Assembly (NCBI GenBank): GCA_965223095.1
Contig: OZ244979.1
Coordinates: 1,922,001-1,986,000 of the forward strand
Length of the DNA: 64,000 nucleotides
DNA from: J054 sp965223095
GTDB taxonomy: Bacteria > Pseudomonadota > Gammaproteobacteria > Steroidobacterales > GCA-2729495
Direction: 5' to 3'
Part shown: positions 26,801 to 36,201 of the stretch, one piece after another
Position numbering within the stretch: position 1 is the first letter of the stretch
Layout of the letters: each line of letters begins with the position of its first letter
Made by a program: the position numbers and the translations under genes
The notes under the pieces: model-generated
The model's input: only the letters and a program-made list of their open reading frames with translations
What the model was told of the DNA's origin: nothing
Databases searched by the model: none

Positions 26801-28468
26801 ATGCTCACGAAGTTTCTGCTATATGCGCGGACCATCAGTCATTTCCGGCGTGACCAACTGTGGAAAATGGTCCTGCATCGCTTGCTGCCCACGCAGAATA
26901 GCTTGCCGCCTGTTCAATATGTAGGCCACCGTAATCTCACTACACGAACGCACTGGTTGTATTTGCCGGCACCGTCTGTTGATGCTAATGAAATACGATT
27001 TCTAAATGTGCGGCGGCGGATATCTGCAGCAGCATTCGACTGGCGTGCCAAAGAAGAGCCCAAGCTGTGGCGCTACAATTTGCATTACTTCGACTACCTG
27101 CATTGGTCTAGCTACTCAGGCGAAATGAAGAGCCAGCTGATTGATAGTTGGATTGCCGAAAACCCGGTCGGTACCGAAGATGCCTGGGAGCCCTATCCCT
27201 TATCGCTGCGCATTGTAAATTGGATAAAATTTATGCACAGCGGCGCTGATGCCCATGCGTTCCCCGAAAAATGGTTGCAGAGTTTAGTGTTGCAAAGTGC
27301 TTGGCAATCACAGAATGTAGAGCACCATTTGTTGGCGAATCACCTACTGGTAAACGGTAAGGCTTTAGTTTTTGCCGGCTTATTTTTTAAGGGAGATGCC
27401 GCGGGTAGATTATTGCAACAAGGCTTGGAAGTAATGTTGCGCGAGGCGGACGAGCAATTTCTGGCCGACGGAGGGCACTTTGAGCGGAGCTTCCAATATC
27501 ACTCTTTAGTGTTGCTGGATTACTTAGATGTTTTGAACTTGTTGCTGGCAAATGACGGATTAGTTGAAGATGCTTTAGTTTCAGTATTTAGTGCCGCTGC
27601 CGAGCGGGGTTTGGATTTTTTGCGAAAGGTGAAGTCCGCTGATGGACAGATTCCCTTGTTTAACGACTCTGCCTTTGGTATCGCGCCGGAGCCCGATGAG
27701 CTGTTAAGTTATGGGGAGAGGATTCTAGGTAAGATTTTCCCGAAATGCGTTGAGCCGCTTCGAGTGTGTATGCCGGATACCGGCTACTTCGGTTATCGCA
27801 GCGGTGGGGATAGCCTGATATTGGATTGCGGCCCTGTGGGCCCAGACTATCAGCCCGGTCATGCTCATTGCGATACCTTGAGTTATGAGCTTTGCGTTGA
27901 TGGACGTCGGGTCATAGTTGATAGTGGCGTGTTTGACTATGAGCCCGGGGAAATGCGCAGCTATGTGCGTGGCACTGCCGCGCACAATACTGTGCGAATT
28001 GATCGGGTTGATCAGTCGGAAATCTGGGCGGCATTTCGCGTCGCGCGTCGCGCTTACCCTGCATCATCTGAGCTGGGTGATTGGCAGTCCGGGGTGCTTA
28101 AATTTTTGGGTTCCCATGACGGATACCTTCGTTTGCCAGGTAATGTGCGCCACGTGAGGGAGGTGACCATGGACATTGTTGGCCGTTGGTCGATTGCGGA
28201 TTCCATAATTGGTTCTGGTCGTCATTTGGCCGAGTCTTTTGTCCACCTGCATCCCGACGTGCGGATTGATCGCCGTACTGCGCGCGAATTCGTTTTGTAT
28301 ATTGGAGAAACCGAGCTGGTACTAACGGTCGGACCCGATACCGTTATAAGCGAGTCAAGCGGCTGGTTCTGTCCGGAATTTGGGCTGCGTCAGCGCAATA
28401 CAGTGCTGGTGTTATCTAAGGACGAGCCGTTGCCCTTCAAGCTTGAATACGCCATCGAGCGTATTTGA
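26801..28468 (+). CDS. Heparinase II/III-like polysaccharide lyase family protein
   Basis: A 555-residue protein. The first half is helical, with WRYNLHYFDYLHW, WEPYPLSLRIVNWIKF, NHLLVNGKALVFAG and GGHFERSFQYHSLVLLDYLDVL, the toroid helices of heparinase II/III-like proteins. The second half is beta-rich and starts with PDYQPGHAHCDTLSYEL, GRRVIVDSGVFDYEPG and GTAAHNTVRID, carrying the conserved His and Asp residues of the heparinase domain. Relatives cleave uronic-acid polymers by elimination. No signal peptide is evident, and in export clusters this protein is usually adjacent to the bi-domain oxidoreductase, as here, so it may be a biosynthetic modifier rather than a degradative lyase. Start ATG 26801 has no strong ribosome binding site. 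The next gene starts one base after its stop. Confidence 0.82.
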   Translation: MLTKFLLYARTISHFRRDQLWKMVLHRLLPTQNSLPPVQYVGHRNLTTRTHWLYLPAPSVDANEIRFLNVRRRISAAAFDWRAKEEPKLWRYNLHYFDYLHWSSYSGEMKSQLIDSWIAENPVGTEDAWEPYPLSLRIVNWIKFMHSGADAHAFPEKWLQSLVLQSAWQSQNVEHHLLANHLLVNGKALVFAGLFFKGDAAGRLLQQGLEVMLREADEQFLADGGHFERSFQYHSLVLLDYLDVLNLLLANDGLVEDALVSVFSAAAERGLDFLRKVKSADGQIPLFNDSAFGIAPEPDELLSYGERILGKIFPKCVEPLRVCMPDTGYFGYRSGGDSLILDCGPVGPDYQPGHAHCDTLSYELCVDGRRVIVDSGVFDYEPGEMRSYVRGTAAHNTVRIDRVDQSEIWAAFRVARRAYPASSELGDWQSGVLKFLGSHDGYLRLPGNVRHVREVTMDIVGRWSIADSIIGSGRHLAESFVHLHPDVRIDRRTAREFVLYIGETELVLTVGPDTVISESSGWFCPEFGLRQRNTVLVLSKDEPLPFKLEYAIERI

Positions 28469-28469
28469 T

Positions 28470-29708
28470 ATGAACGTCCTATTTTTGACCCATTACTTTC
28501 CGCCGGAGGTAAATGCCCCGGCCAGCCGTACCTACGAACACTGCAAAGTTTGGGTCAAGCAAGGACATGTAATCACGGTATTGACAAATGTGCCCAACCA
28601 CCCAAGCGGTAAGATTTATCCAGGGTTTCGCAACAAAATTTTGCAAAAACAGGTACTGGACGGGATCGACGTACGGCGCGTGCTGACCTGGGCTGCTCCA
28701 AATGCCGGCTTCCTGATGCGTATCTCGAACTATCTGTTCTACATGCTAATGGCGATATTGGTGTCGCCCTTCTTGAAGCGCCCGGATGTCGTGGTATCTA
28801 CATCGCCTCAGTTCTTCTGCGGGCTAGCCGGTTATTTTGTGAGCAGGCTTCGCCGTGTTCCTTGGGTGTTGGAAGTGCGCGATTTATGGCCGGAATCTAT
28901 TGTGGCCGTGGGTGCGATGGAGAAATCTCTGGCGATTCGTATGCTTGAGCGCATAGAAAGATTTGTCTATAGAAAAGCTGATCACATAGTTTCGGTAACG
29001 GATTCATTCATTCCGCATATTCTCGAACGCGGTGGGGCCTGTGATCGCGTGAGTGTAATTAAGAACGGCGTAGACCTGAACTTCTATGACCCGGAAAGGA
29101 CTGCGGAAGAATTCGCGAATGAGCTCGATTTGACCGGTAAATTCGTGGCGGCCTATGTCGGCACTCATGGCATGGCGCATGGTTTGGAAACAGTTTTGCT
29201 GGCCGCTGAACAACTTCGCCACGAAACCGATATCGCTTTCTTGCTGGTGGGCGATGGTGCCGAGCGGCTACGCTTACTGGAACTAAAAGAAGAAAAACAA
29301 CTCGAAAACCTCACCATGTTGGAGCAACAACCCAAAGAACGTATGCCGGATATTTGGGCAATTACCGGCGCGAGTCTAGTGGTATTACGTGATCGGCCTG
29401 TTTTCAGGACGGTGATTCCCTCTAAAATATTTGAAAGTATGGCGATGTGTCGTCCAGTGGTGTTGGGGGTTCGCGGCGAGGTCGCAGATTTGATAGCCGC
29501 AGCTGGTGCCGGTATCTGTATTACGCCTGAAAACCCGACGGAATTGGCGGCCGCCGTTCGGAATCTGGCATACAATTCAGATTCCTGCGCGTCGATGGGG
29601 GCGGCTGGCCGTGATTATGTCGCAAAGCACTTTAATCGAGAGGCTTTGGCGATACGTTACCAGCAGCTATTGACTGAAGTCCTTAGCCGCGACAATGACG
29701 TCGCGTAG
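28470..29708 (+). CDS. WcaI-like glycosyltransferase family 4
   Basis: A 412-residue GT4 transferase. It begins MNVLFLTHYFPPEVNAPASR, a signature of the WcaI/colanic-acid type glycosyltransferases, followed by VLTNVPNHPSGK, VVSTSPQFFCGLAGYFVSR, VLEVRDLWPESIVAVGA, IKNGVDLNFYDP, AAYVGTHGMAHGLETVL, LLVGDGAERLRLLEL and RDRPVFRTVIPSKIFESMAM in the C-terminal domain. The frame is open to 28380 inside the previous gene, but the ATG at 28470 gives the exact family start and follows the heparinase stop by one base. WcaI in colanic acid transfers fucose in E. coli; a similar role would fit the GDP-fucose genes at 31.5-33.6 kb, but the specificity here is inferred. Confidence 0.87.
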   Translation: MNVLFLTHYFPPEVNAPASRTYEHCKVWVKQGHVITVLTNVPNHPSGKIYPGFRNKILQKQVLDGIDVRRVLTWAAPNAGFLMRISNYLFYMLMAILVSPFLKRPDVVVSTSPQFFCGLAGYFVSRLRRVPWVLEVRDLWPESIVAVGAMEKSLAIRMLERIERFVYRKADHIVSVTDSFIPHILERGGACDRVSVIKNGVDLNFYDPERTAEEFANELDLTGKFVAAYVGTHGMAHGLETVLLAAEQLRHETDIAFLLVGDGAERLRLLELKEEKQLENLTMLEQQPKERMPDIWAITGASLVVLRDRPVFRTVIPSKIFESMAMCRPVVLGVRGEVADLIAAAGAGICITPENPTELAAAVRNLAYNSDSCASMGAAGRDYVAKHFNREALAIRYQQLLTEVLSRDNDVA

Positions 29709-29732
29709 ATTGTAAAAATAGGAATAAAAAGC

Positions 29733-31388
29733 GTGACCAATACTGGGAATCAGAAGGCATCCTTGAGCCTAAATTGGCTGGCCATTGGGGCCGGTGCACT
29801 CATCGTCGGCTTACTCATCGTGGTTTTCTGGGACGGCCTGGCGCTGATGGTGCAGTGGTGGGAGAAAGAGGAGTATAACCACGGTTATCTCATTCCATTC
29901 GTCGCGCTGTACTTATTGTGGTTACGTGCTGATGATCTTCGCCAGGCGCGGTTATCCGGTTCTTGGACTGGATTTCTGTTTATCGGTGCGGGCTTGGCCG
30001 GTCTTGTCCTCGGTGAACTCAGCGCCATTTATACAATTATCCAGTACGCCTTCCTGGTGACATTGTTCGGGATAATCGTTGCGTCAATTGGCTGGGGGGG
30101 TATGCGCATCGTATGGGTGCCTTTCGTTTACCTGATTTTCATGATTCCCCTGCCGAATTTTCTCTATTTCAATCTTTCCAGTGAACTGCAGTTAATTTCA
30201 TCACAGATCGGGGTGGCGGTGATTCGGCTATTCGGGATCAGTGTTTTTTTAGAAGGCAACGTCATTGATCTAGGCGCCTACCAGCTTCAGGTTGCTGAGG
30301 CTTGTAGTGGCTTGCGCTACTTGTTTCCTCTGCTGAGTTTCGGTTTCTTGTGTGCGGCCCTGTACCGGGGTGCGTGGTGGCACCGAGCGATCATTTTCCT
30401 ATCAGCCATTCCGCTAACGATCGTGATGAACAGCTTTCGTATCGGCGTGATTGGTATCTTGGTTGAGAATTTCGGTATCGAACAGGCGGAAGGATTCCTG
30501 CATTATTTCGAAGGCTGGATTGTCTTTATGGCCTGTGTGGCCTTGATGTTTTTAATCATGGCAATACTGGCCTGGCTGGACGGGCAGAAGTTGATGCAAG
30601 CTTTTGGGTTGGATGTGCCACCAGCTAATCAATTACTGTATCTATTGCCGAGGCGTATTAATTTTCAGTTTGTGGGCTGCCTGGTCGCATTGGGCATTGG
30701 CTTGCTAGTTGCTATCGGTCTTCAAACGCGCGAAGAACTCATTCCACAGCGCGACACGTTTTCTACATTCCCCTTAAGAATTCACAGTTGGCGGGGCAAA
30801 GACGAGCTCCTCGAGCAAGTCTATCTTGATACGCTGAAAACCGATGATTATTTGATGGCGAATTTCGTCAGCGACGAGGAGCGAGCTCCCGTTAACCTTT
30901 GGATTGCCTACTACGCGGCGCAAAAAAAGGGTGCCTCGGTACATTCACCCAAGGCATGTTTGCCGGGTGGTGGCTGGCGAATGGAGAGCCTCACTCAGCC
31001 CTTTATTCAAAGTGTCGGGCCGGATGGCGCTGGCGTCTTTGTGAATCGCGCCGTAATTTCAAAAGGTGATTCAGTACAGCTTGTCTACTATTGGTTTGTG
31101 GAGCGCGGCCGGATTCAAACGAATGAGTACGCGGTGAAGTGGTATATATTTTGGGATGCCTTGACGCAAAATAGGACGGACGGTGCGCTGGTGCGCATAA
31201 CTACTTACGCGGGTGATAGGGCGAATATCGATATTGCCGATGCGCGGTTGAAAAATTTCATGCGCGCTATCGACCCCCAGCTAGCCTACTACTTGCCCCA
31301 GAAGGACGCGACCTTCGTCAATTCGGCGGACAGCATAGAAAATCAGCAGGCGCGGTTAGGTGATTCTATAGCAACGGCATGTGGGTAG
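29733..31388 (+). CDS. xrt: Exosortase fused to an EpsI domain
   Basis: A 551-residue inner-membrane protein. Residues 1-285 are the exosortase, with about eight membrane helices and the catalytic triad in its normal places: Cys191 in AEACSGLRY, Arg236 in NSFRIGVIG and His257 in FLHYFEGW. Exosortases are transpeptidase-like enzymes that recognise PEP-CTERM tails. Residues about 305-545 form an EpsI (DUF3485) domain: a membrane anchor (FVGCLVALGIGLLVAIGL), FPLRIHSWRG, ASVHSPKACLPGGGWRM and YYWFVERGR. Such fusions are known in VPLPA-type systems, which agrees with the IPVPAS tag of the protein at 4.2 kb. Start GTG 29733 has TAGGAA about 9 bases upstream. It is the last gene of the plus-strand run. 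Confidence 0.92.
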   Translation: MTNTGNQKASLSLNWLAIGAGALIVGLLIVVFWDGLALMVQWWEKEEYNHGYLIPFVALYLLWLRADDLRQARLSGSWTGFLFIGAGLAGLVLGELSAIYTIIQYAFLVTLFGIIVASIGWGGMRIVWVPFVYLIFMIPLPNFLYFNLSSELQLISSQIGVAVIRLFGISVFLEGNVIDLGAYQLQVAEACSGLRYLFPLLSFGFLCAALYRGAWWHRAIIFLSAIPLTIVMNSFRIGVIGILVENFGIEQAEGFLHYFEGWIVFMACVALMFLIMAILAWLDGQKLMQAFGLDVPPANQLLYLLPRRINFQFVGCLVALGIGLLVAIGLQTREELIPQRDTFSTFPLRIHSWRGKDELLEQVYLDTLKTDDYLMANFVSDEERAPVNLWIAYYAAQKKGASVHSPKACLPGGGWRMESLTQPFIQSVGPDGAGVFVNRAVISKGDSVQLVYYWFVERGRIQTNEYAVKWYIFWDALTQNRTDGALVRITTYAGDRANIDIADARLKNFMRAIDPQLAYYLPQKDATFVNSADSIENQQARLGDSIATACG

Positions 31389-31441
31389 TTACATCTCGGG
31401 GCCGCGGGCTTGACTACGCTGATATTGTACCCGTTGCTATC

Positions 31442-31484
31442 TGATTGGCCGTAGTAAACATTAGCGGTACGCGGCGGCCAATCA
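31442..31484. terminator. Inverted repeat between convergent genes
   Basis: TGATTGGCCG (31442-31451) pairs perfectly with CGGCCAATCA (31475-31484) around a 23-base spacer. It lies between the stop of the exosortase gene and the convergent stop of fcl, where a bidirectional terminator is expected. A T-rich stretch (CTTTTATC) follows on the plus strand at some distance; the spacer is longer than in typical intrinsic terminators. Confidence 0.45.
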
Positions 31485-31517
31485 AATCGCAACTTTTATC
31501 TTGCCGTAATCATTGAG

Positions 31518-32498
31518 TCATGACCGCAGAAACCAAGCATAGGTTTCTGCTACGCCATCGCGAAGTTCGATTCGTGCCTGCCATCCCAAGCTTGCTAGTT
31601 TTGATACATCCATTAGTTTTCGCGGCGCGCCATCTGGATACTCGGCGTTAAACACGAGCTTTCCACTAAAGCCCACGATGTCGCGCACTATTTCCGCAAG
31701 TTCACGTATAGAAACATCCGTTCCGGTTCCAACATTTATGTGCGACAGCATCGATTCAGTGTTTTCCTTGATCGTGCCCTCGGGCAAGCACATCACATAC
31801 AAGCAAGCCTCGGCTAAGTCATCCACGTGCAAAAACTCACGCCGTGGTTTGCCGGTCCCCCAAATCTCCACGTTATCCGCACCGGCAAGCTTCGCTTCGT
31901 GAAATTTTCGTATTAAGGCGGGCAGCACATGACTAGTTTCCAAATCAAAATTATCATTTGGCCCATATAAATTCGTCGGCATCACGCTGCGAAAATCTGT
32001 GCCGTGTTGCCGGTTGTAGGATTCGCAGAGTTTAATTCCGGCGATTTTGGCGATCGCATAGGGCTCGTTTGTTGGCTCCAGTATGCCGGTGAGCAAGGCG
32101 CTTTCAGGCATGGGCTGCGATGCCAGGCGAGGGTAGATGCAAGAACTGCCCAAGAACAGCAGTCGCCGCGCGCCGGTTTGGTGGCTGGCGTGTATTACAT
32201 TGGCGGCCATCATCAAATTGTCATGGATGAATTCGGCAGGATAGCTGTTGTTTGCGTGAATGCCCCCGACTTTCGCCGCGGCCATGAACACGTAGTTGGG
32301 CCGTTCATTGGCGAAGAGATTTGTCACCGCATGCGGATCGCGTAAATCAACTTCGCTGCGGCGACGAAGGACTAGGTTCTCGCAGCCGGATTTCTCCAGC
32401 CGGCGGACGATGGCGGAGCCGACCATACCGCCGTGGCCGGCGACAAATATTTTACCGGCTCTGATCTGCTGTAACTCAGCGGCATTGGGTTCACTCAT
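31518..32498 (-). CDS. fcl: GDP-L-fucose synthase
   Basis: A 326-residue short-chain dehydrogenase-type epimerase/reductase that converts GDP-4-keto-6-deoxy-D-mannose to GDP-L-fucose with NADPH. Visible features are the nucleotide loop GHGGMVGSAIV (residues 21-31), VFMAAAKVGGIHANN, FLGSSCIYPR, the YxxxK pair in PYAIAKIAG and GTGKPRREFLHVDDLA, all typical of GDP-fucose synthases. The frame stays open to 32642, but the extra 48 residues are translated from inside gmd in another frame; the ATG at 32498 gives the family start and overlaps the gmd stop by 8 bases, so the two are translationally coupled. It supplies a donor sugar for the exopolysaccharide. Confidence 0.95.
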   Translation of the reverse strand: MSEPNAAELQQIRAGKIFVAGHGGMVGSAIVRRLEKSGCENLVLRRRSEVDLRDPHAVTNLFANERPNYVFMAAAKVGGIHANNSYPAEFIHDNLMMAANVIHASHQTGARRLLFLGSSCIYPRLASQPMPESALLTGILEPTNEPYAIAKIAGIKLCESYNRQHGTDFRSVMPTNLYGPNDNFDLETSHVLPALIRKFHEAKLAGADNVEIWGTGKPRREFLHVDDLAEACLYVMCLPEGTIKENTESMLSHINVGTGTDVSIRELAEIVRDIVGFSGKLVFNAEYPDGAPRKLMDVSKLASLGWQARIELRDGVAETYAWFLRS

Positions 32499-33603
32499 GA
32501 TGTCGGTAGACCCGATAACCTTCCCGGGCGACCAGATCATCGCGCTTGGCAATTTGATAGTCCTCGCGAACCATTTCCTTGACCAGGGAAGAAAAGTCAG
32601 TCTGCGGCGTCCAGCCCAACTCGCGTTTCGCTTTGCTGGCATCGCCTAGCAGGGTTTCAACTTCCGTTGGCCGGAAATAACGCGGATCAATACGGATGAT
32701 TTCACTGCCGAGCGTGGCCGTACAGTCATCATGCTTGGTTTCTAGAACGCCTACCTCGTCCAGGCCGTTTCCTGACCATCTCAGCTGCATGCCCAACTCC
32801 TCGGCGGCACGCTCGACGAATTCGCGCACCGAAAATTGCACGCCCGTGGCGATCACATAATCATCGGGCTGCTCTTGTTGCAGAATTAACCACTGCGCTT
32901 CTACATAGTCGCGCGCGTGGCCCCAGTCGCGCTTCGCGTCCAGGTTGCCGAGGTATAGGGCATCTTGTAAGCCCAGGGCGATTCGCGCCAGTGCGCGGGT
33001 AATCTTTCTGGTGACAAAGGTCTCACCGCGTATTGGTGATTCGTGGTTGAACAATATGCCATTGGTGCCATAGATGCCGTAGGCTTCGCGGTAGTTGACC
33101 GTGATCCAATAGGCATAAAGTTTTGCTGCGGCATAGGGCGAGCGCGGGTAGAAAGGCGTGGATTCCGACTGCGGTACTTCGCGAACCAGACCGTAAAGTT
33201 CTGAGGTCGAGGCTTGATAGAATCGGGTCTTATCAACCAGACCTAGTAGACGTATGGCCTCGAGCAGCCGCAACGGACCCAAGCCATCGGCATTCGCTGT
33301 GTATTCCGGCGTTTCAAAAGACACGCCCACATGGCTTTGCGCTGCGAGGTTGTAGATCTCATCGGGTTTGACTTCTTGCACTACGCGAATCAAGTTCGTC
33401 GCGTCGGTTAAATCGCCATAGTGAAGAATGAAATCGCGCTTGGCGACGTGCGGGTCTTGATAGAGATGATCGATCCGGTCGGTATTAAAGGAGGAGGCGC
33501 GGCGCTTTAAACCGTGTACTTCGTAGCCCTTCTCCAGCAAGAATTCCGCTAAATAGGCGCCATCCTGACCTGTGACTCCGGTAATCAGAGCGGTCTTTGC
33601 CAT
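32491..33603 (-). CDS. gmd: GDP-mannose 4,6-dehydratase
   Basis: A 370-residue NADP-dependent dehydratase that makes GDP-4-keto-6-deoxymannose from GDP-mannose. Landmarks are GVTGQDGAYLAEFLL (nucleotide loop, residues 8-22), the GLKRRASSFNTDRIDH motif that binds NADP, YNLAAQSHVGVSF, the active-site segment STSELYGLVREVPQSE with Thr/Glu, and YPRSPYAAAKLYAYW with the catalytic Tyr and Lys. Length and motifs match the family from end to end. It is transcribed away from the rest of the locus together with fcl, which overlaps its last 8 bases. Together the pair provide GDP-L-fucose (or GDP-4-keto-6-deoxymannose) to the glycosyltransferases on the plus strand. Confidence 0.96.
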   Translation of the reverse strand: MAKTALITGVTGQDGAYLAEFLLEKGYEVHGLKRRASSFNTDRIDHLYQDPHVAKRDFILHYGDLTDATNLIRVVQEVKPDEIYNLAAQSHVGVSFETPEYTANADGLGPLRLLEAIRLLGLVDKTRFYQASTSELYGLVREVPQSESTPFYPRSPYAAAKLYAYWITVNYREAYGIYGTNGILFNHESPIRGETFVTRKITRALARIALGLQDALYLGNLDAKRDWGHARDYVEAQWLILQQEQPDDYVIATGVQFSVREFVERAAEELGMQLRWSGNGLDEVGVLETKHDDCTATLGSEIIRIDPRYFRPTEVETLLGDASKAKRELGWTPQTDFSSLVKEMVREDYQIAKRDDLVAREGYRVYRHHE

Positions 33604-33905
33604 GATTCGGGTGCTTTGTTGCGAATTGGGCCTGTAGGATAGTCAAGACCTTATCGAAGTGCTACCGAGACTTATACGTGATGCCTTGCGCGCTGCGATA
33701 GCTTTTTCGGGGTCTATTTCGCGCCCATTGGTTCTGGCCACCCGATTGAGTACGGCGGTCCGCGGCTCAGTCTGCCAGCTGGTTTCTGCAGTGAGGACTT
33801 TGCTGGGCAATTGGCCGGGCGTGCGGCGTCGACTGGCCGAGCGCCGATTGATTGATCAGCGACGATCCGGTTTATCATGCATCAACCTCATAGTTGGGCT
33901 AACTC
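33604..33905 (+). other. Divergent intergenic region
   Basis: 302 bases between the gmd start on the minus strand and the YciI-like gene on the plus strand. Promoters for both should lie here, but no boxes stand out. The plus-strand open frame at 33659-33931 is Arg-rich, has no ribosome binding site and overlaps the next gene out of frame; I take it as chance. Confidence 0.4.
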
Positions 33906-34199
33906 ATGAAATTTGCCGTGCGCATGTATGACGCGCCCGATGCCGCCGCGTTGCGGGCCGAGCATCTTGCCGAACATCTAGACTACGTCGGCCGAATCAT
34001 GGCCAATATTATGGTCGCGGGGCCATTAGCGGCCGATGGCGAGGCCGCCCCCGGATCGCTGGCGGTCATCGACGTGCCCGATCGCGCCGCGCTGGAGAAG
34101 TTAATCGCTGACGACCCGTATTATCGCCACGGCGTTTGGTCTGCGTTTGACGCGCAGCCTTACGATCCGGTGGTCGGGGCTTGGGTCGTAGGAACATAG
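33906..34199 (+). CDS. YciI-like (YCII domain) protein
   Basis: A 97-residue protein with the ferredoxin-like fold of YciI proteins. Conserved His residues lie in RAEHLAEHLDYV, followed by AGPLAADGEAAPGSLAVIDV and the acidic DDPYYRHGVW motif, which is the family's His/Asp active-site-like pair. Functions differ between members (small enzymes or accessory factors to catabolic enzymes), and nothing in the sequence fixes one here. The ATG at 33906 follows a weak ribosome binding site. It is followed at 400 bases by an FAD-linked oxidase and an amidohydrolase on the same strand, so it may be an accessory factor of a catabolic pathway. Confidence 0.8.
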   Translation: MKFAVRMYDAPDAAALRAEHLAEHLDYVGRIMANIMVAGPLAADGEAAPGSLAVIDVPDRAALEKLIADDPYYRHGVWSAFDAQPYDPVVGAWVVGT

Positions 34200-34608
34200 T
34201 GTCCGCATTCTCGGGCTATCTACTTTTATGCGCTGCCGACCTTAGGGTGACACGCGGCTTTGGTCACGGGCCGATTCGGCGGATTGGAGCCAGCAGGTAG
34301 GCAATTTGGATATATACGGCGCCGGGCGGCTTGTTGCGCCGTCATTTCGCGTTCTCGCCCGCGAATTCCTGGCGCGCAACCCCATCCTTGGATAACCCAG
34401 GTCATCGACCCCATTTAAATTCTCCCTGGCGTCGCTGATGCGAGGGTACCCCGGTCACGGGACGCGTTGGCTTGCCATTGCTCCGCGCGGGCTGGAATCG
34501 TCTCGGCCGGGTAGACCGGTGGCCGGGATTGGTCTCCCGAGGACGTATCCCGGTTCGTCAGCCCCGGCCCGGTATAGAATGGCTCAAAAATCATTGGGAG
34601 TCCCAGGC
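34200..34608 (+). other. Intergenic region before the FAD-linked oxidase
   Basis: About 409 bases with no supported gene. The oxidase frame is open from 34438, but the extra N-terminal residues are Arg/Pro/Gly-rich and unlike the family. No clear promoter, terminator or repeat was found. Confidence 0.4.
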
Positions 34609-36201
34609 ATGACTCAGTCCGCTTCAAGCAGCGCGTATACAGGTAGCTTAAACAACGCCCTGGCCGCCGTGGTCGGCGCCGATCATCTCCTGACGGATTC
34701 AGAAAATCTGACCTTCTATTCCACGGATGTTTTTCGACAGGCCGATGAATTGGCGGCGGTGGTTGTACGGCCCGGCACTGTGGCGGAGCTACAGGCCGCC
34801 GCACAGGCTTGCATCGATGCAGCGGCGCCCATGGTTGTTAGAGGTGGTGGGGCTTCTTACACCGATGGTTACTTGCCCACGCGACCGGGTACGGTCTTGT
34901 TCGACATGTCGCGTCTGAAGGGCATCGAGGTCAATGCGCAGGATATGTATGTGACGGTGGAGCCCGGTGTCACCTGGTCTGAGTTGTATACCGAGCTTAA
35001 ATCGCGTGGCTTGCGTACGCCCATGTGGGGGCCATTCTCTGGCTTAGCCGCCAGCGTAGCGGGTGGTATGTCGCATTACGCGGTCAATTATGGCTCGGGC
35101 GTCTACGGTGTGTCGGCGGAATCTCTGGTCGGGATGGACATTATTCTGGCCAATGGTGAACTGCTGTCCACCGGCTCTGGCGGGGGTGAGGGTCACTCGC
35201 CGTTTTTTCGTTTCTACGGTCCGGATTTGGCGGGTATTTTTGTGGGGGATGCGGGTGCGCTGGGTATTAAGGCTCGCCTGACCTTGCGTTTGATCGAAGA
35301 GCCCCAGGGTTTTGCCGCGGCGTCTTTTGGCTTTGTCGATGGCGAGTGCTGCATCAATGCATTAATCGAAGCAGCCCGCTTAGGCGTGGTGGCGCAAAAC
35401 TTCGCTTTGGATCCGCGGCAACAAAAGACTGCGCTAACGCAAATGGAATCCACAGACCCATTGCAAGCGGCCTGGTCGGTTTTCAGTTCGGCGCGCAATC
35501 CACTTGACGGCGCTTTACAAGTGGCCAAGATGGGCTTGGCCGGACGGAGCTTTCTCAAGGATGCCGTTTATTCAGCACATTTTAGCTGCGAGGGTGTGAA
35601 CGATGCCGAAGCCAAACAAAAATTGGCAGCCGTGCGAGCCGTCGCGTCGCGCCATGGTGCCGAAGTGGCGAATTCGATACCCACGTATTTTAACGCTGAG
35701 CCTTTCATGGAGCTGACGCCCATACTTGGTCCCAGCGGTGAGCGTTGGAAGCCGACCCATGGAATTTTGCCGTTCTCTTCGGTGCCGCAACATCATGCTG
35801 ATTTCGAATCCTTGTTGGCCGAATACGCTGAGCCCATGGCTAGGCATAAGGTAGCGCTTAATCGTATGTTGATGTTTTTCAGCAGCAACGCGTTTATTTA
35901 TGAGCCGACCTTCATGTGGCAGGACGAGCAGTCGATCTATCACCGGCGGGTTTATCCACAGAAATTGTTGGCGTCCAAGCCAACCTACCCCGCCAATCCA
36001 CAGGGGTTGGCGCTGGTTAAGGAATTAAAGGGCCGCATTCAGCAACTTTGCATCAAAAATGGTGCCAGTCATTTCCAGATTGGCAAAGACTACCCTTATC
36101 TCGAAACTCGCAAGCCTGCGGTGCGCGAGCTCGTGCTTGGGTTAAAAAGGTTGTTGGATCCGAACAAGCTGATGAATCCTGGCGCATTGGGTTTAGACTA
36201 G
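34609..36201 (+). CDS. FAD-linked oxidase (PCMH-type)
   Basis: A 530-residue flavoprotein of the D-lactate dehydrogenase/glycolate oxidase/vanillyl-alcohol oxidase group. The FAD-binding PCMH domain shows PGTVAELQAAAQAC, VVRGGGASYTDGYLP (pyrophosphate loop), LFDMSRLKGIEV, VTVEPGVTW and the second Gly-rich stretch GPFSGLAASVAGGMSHYAVN. The C-terminal end has LVLGLKRLLDPNKLMNPGALG, the closing motif of FAD-linked oxidases. They oxidise alpha-hydroxy acids or alcohols; the substrate is not evident. The frame opens at 34438, but I start at ATG 34609, with GGAG 8 bases upstream, because upstream residues do not match. It lies between the YciI-like and the amidohydrolase genes, consistent with an oxidative catabolic pathway. 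Confidence 0.85.
   Translation: MTQSASSSAYTGSLNNALAAVVGADHLLTDSENLTFYSTDVFRQADELAAVVVRPGTVAELQAAAQACIDAAAPMVVRGGGASYTDGYLPTRPGTVLFDMSRLKGIEVNAQDMYVTVEPGVTWSELYTELKSRGLRTPMWGPFSGLAASVAGGMSHYAVNYGSGVYGVSAESLVGMDIILANGELLSTGSGGGEGHSPFFRFYGPDLAGIFVGDAGALGIKARLTLRLIEEPQGFAAASFGFVDGECCINALIEAARLGVVAQNFALDPRQQKTALTQMESTDPLQAAWSVFSSARNPLDGALQVAKMGLAGRSFLKDAVYSAHFSCEGVNDAEAKQKLAAVRAVASRHGAEVANSIPTYFNAEPFMELTPILGPSGERWKPTHGILPFSSVPQHHADFESLLAEYAEPMARHKVALNRMLMFFSSNAFIYEPTFMWQDEQSIYHRRVYPQKLLASKPTYPANPQGLALVKELKGRIQQLCIKNGASHFQIGKDYPYLETRKPAVRELVLGLKRLLDPNKLMNPGALGLD

Noticed and set aside
33659..33931. 90-codon plus-strand frame before the YciI-like gene
   Set aside because: Arg-rich, no ribosome binding site, overlaps the YciI-like gene out of frame.
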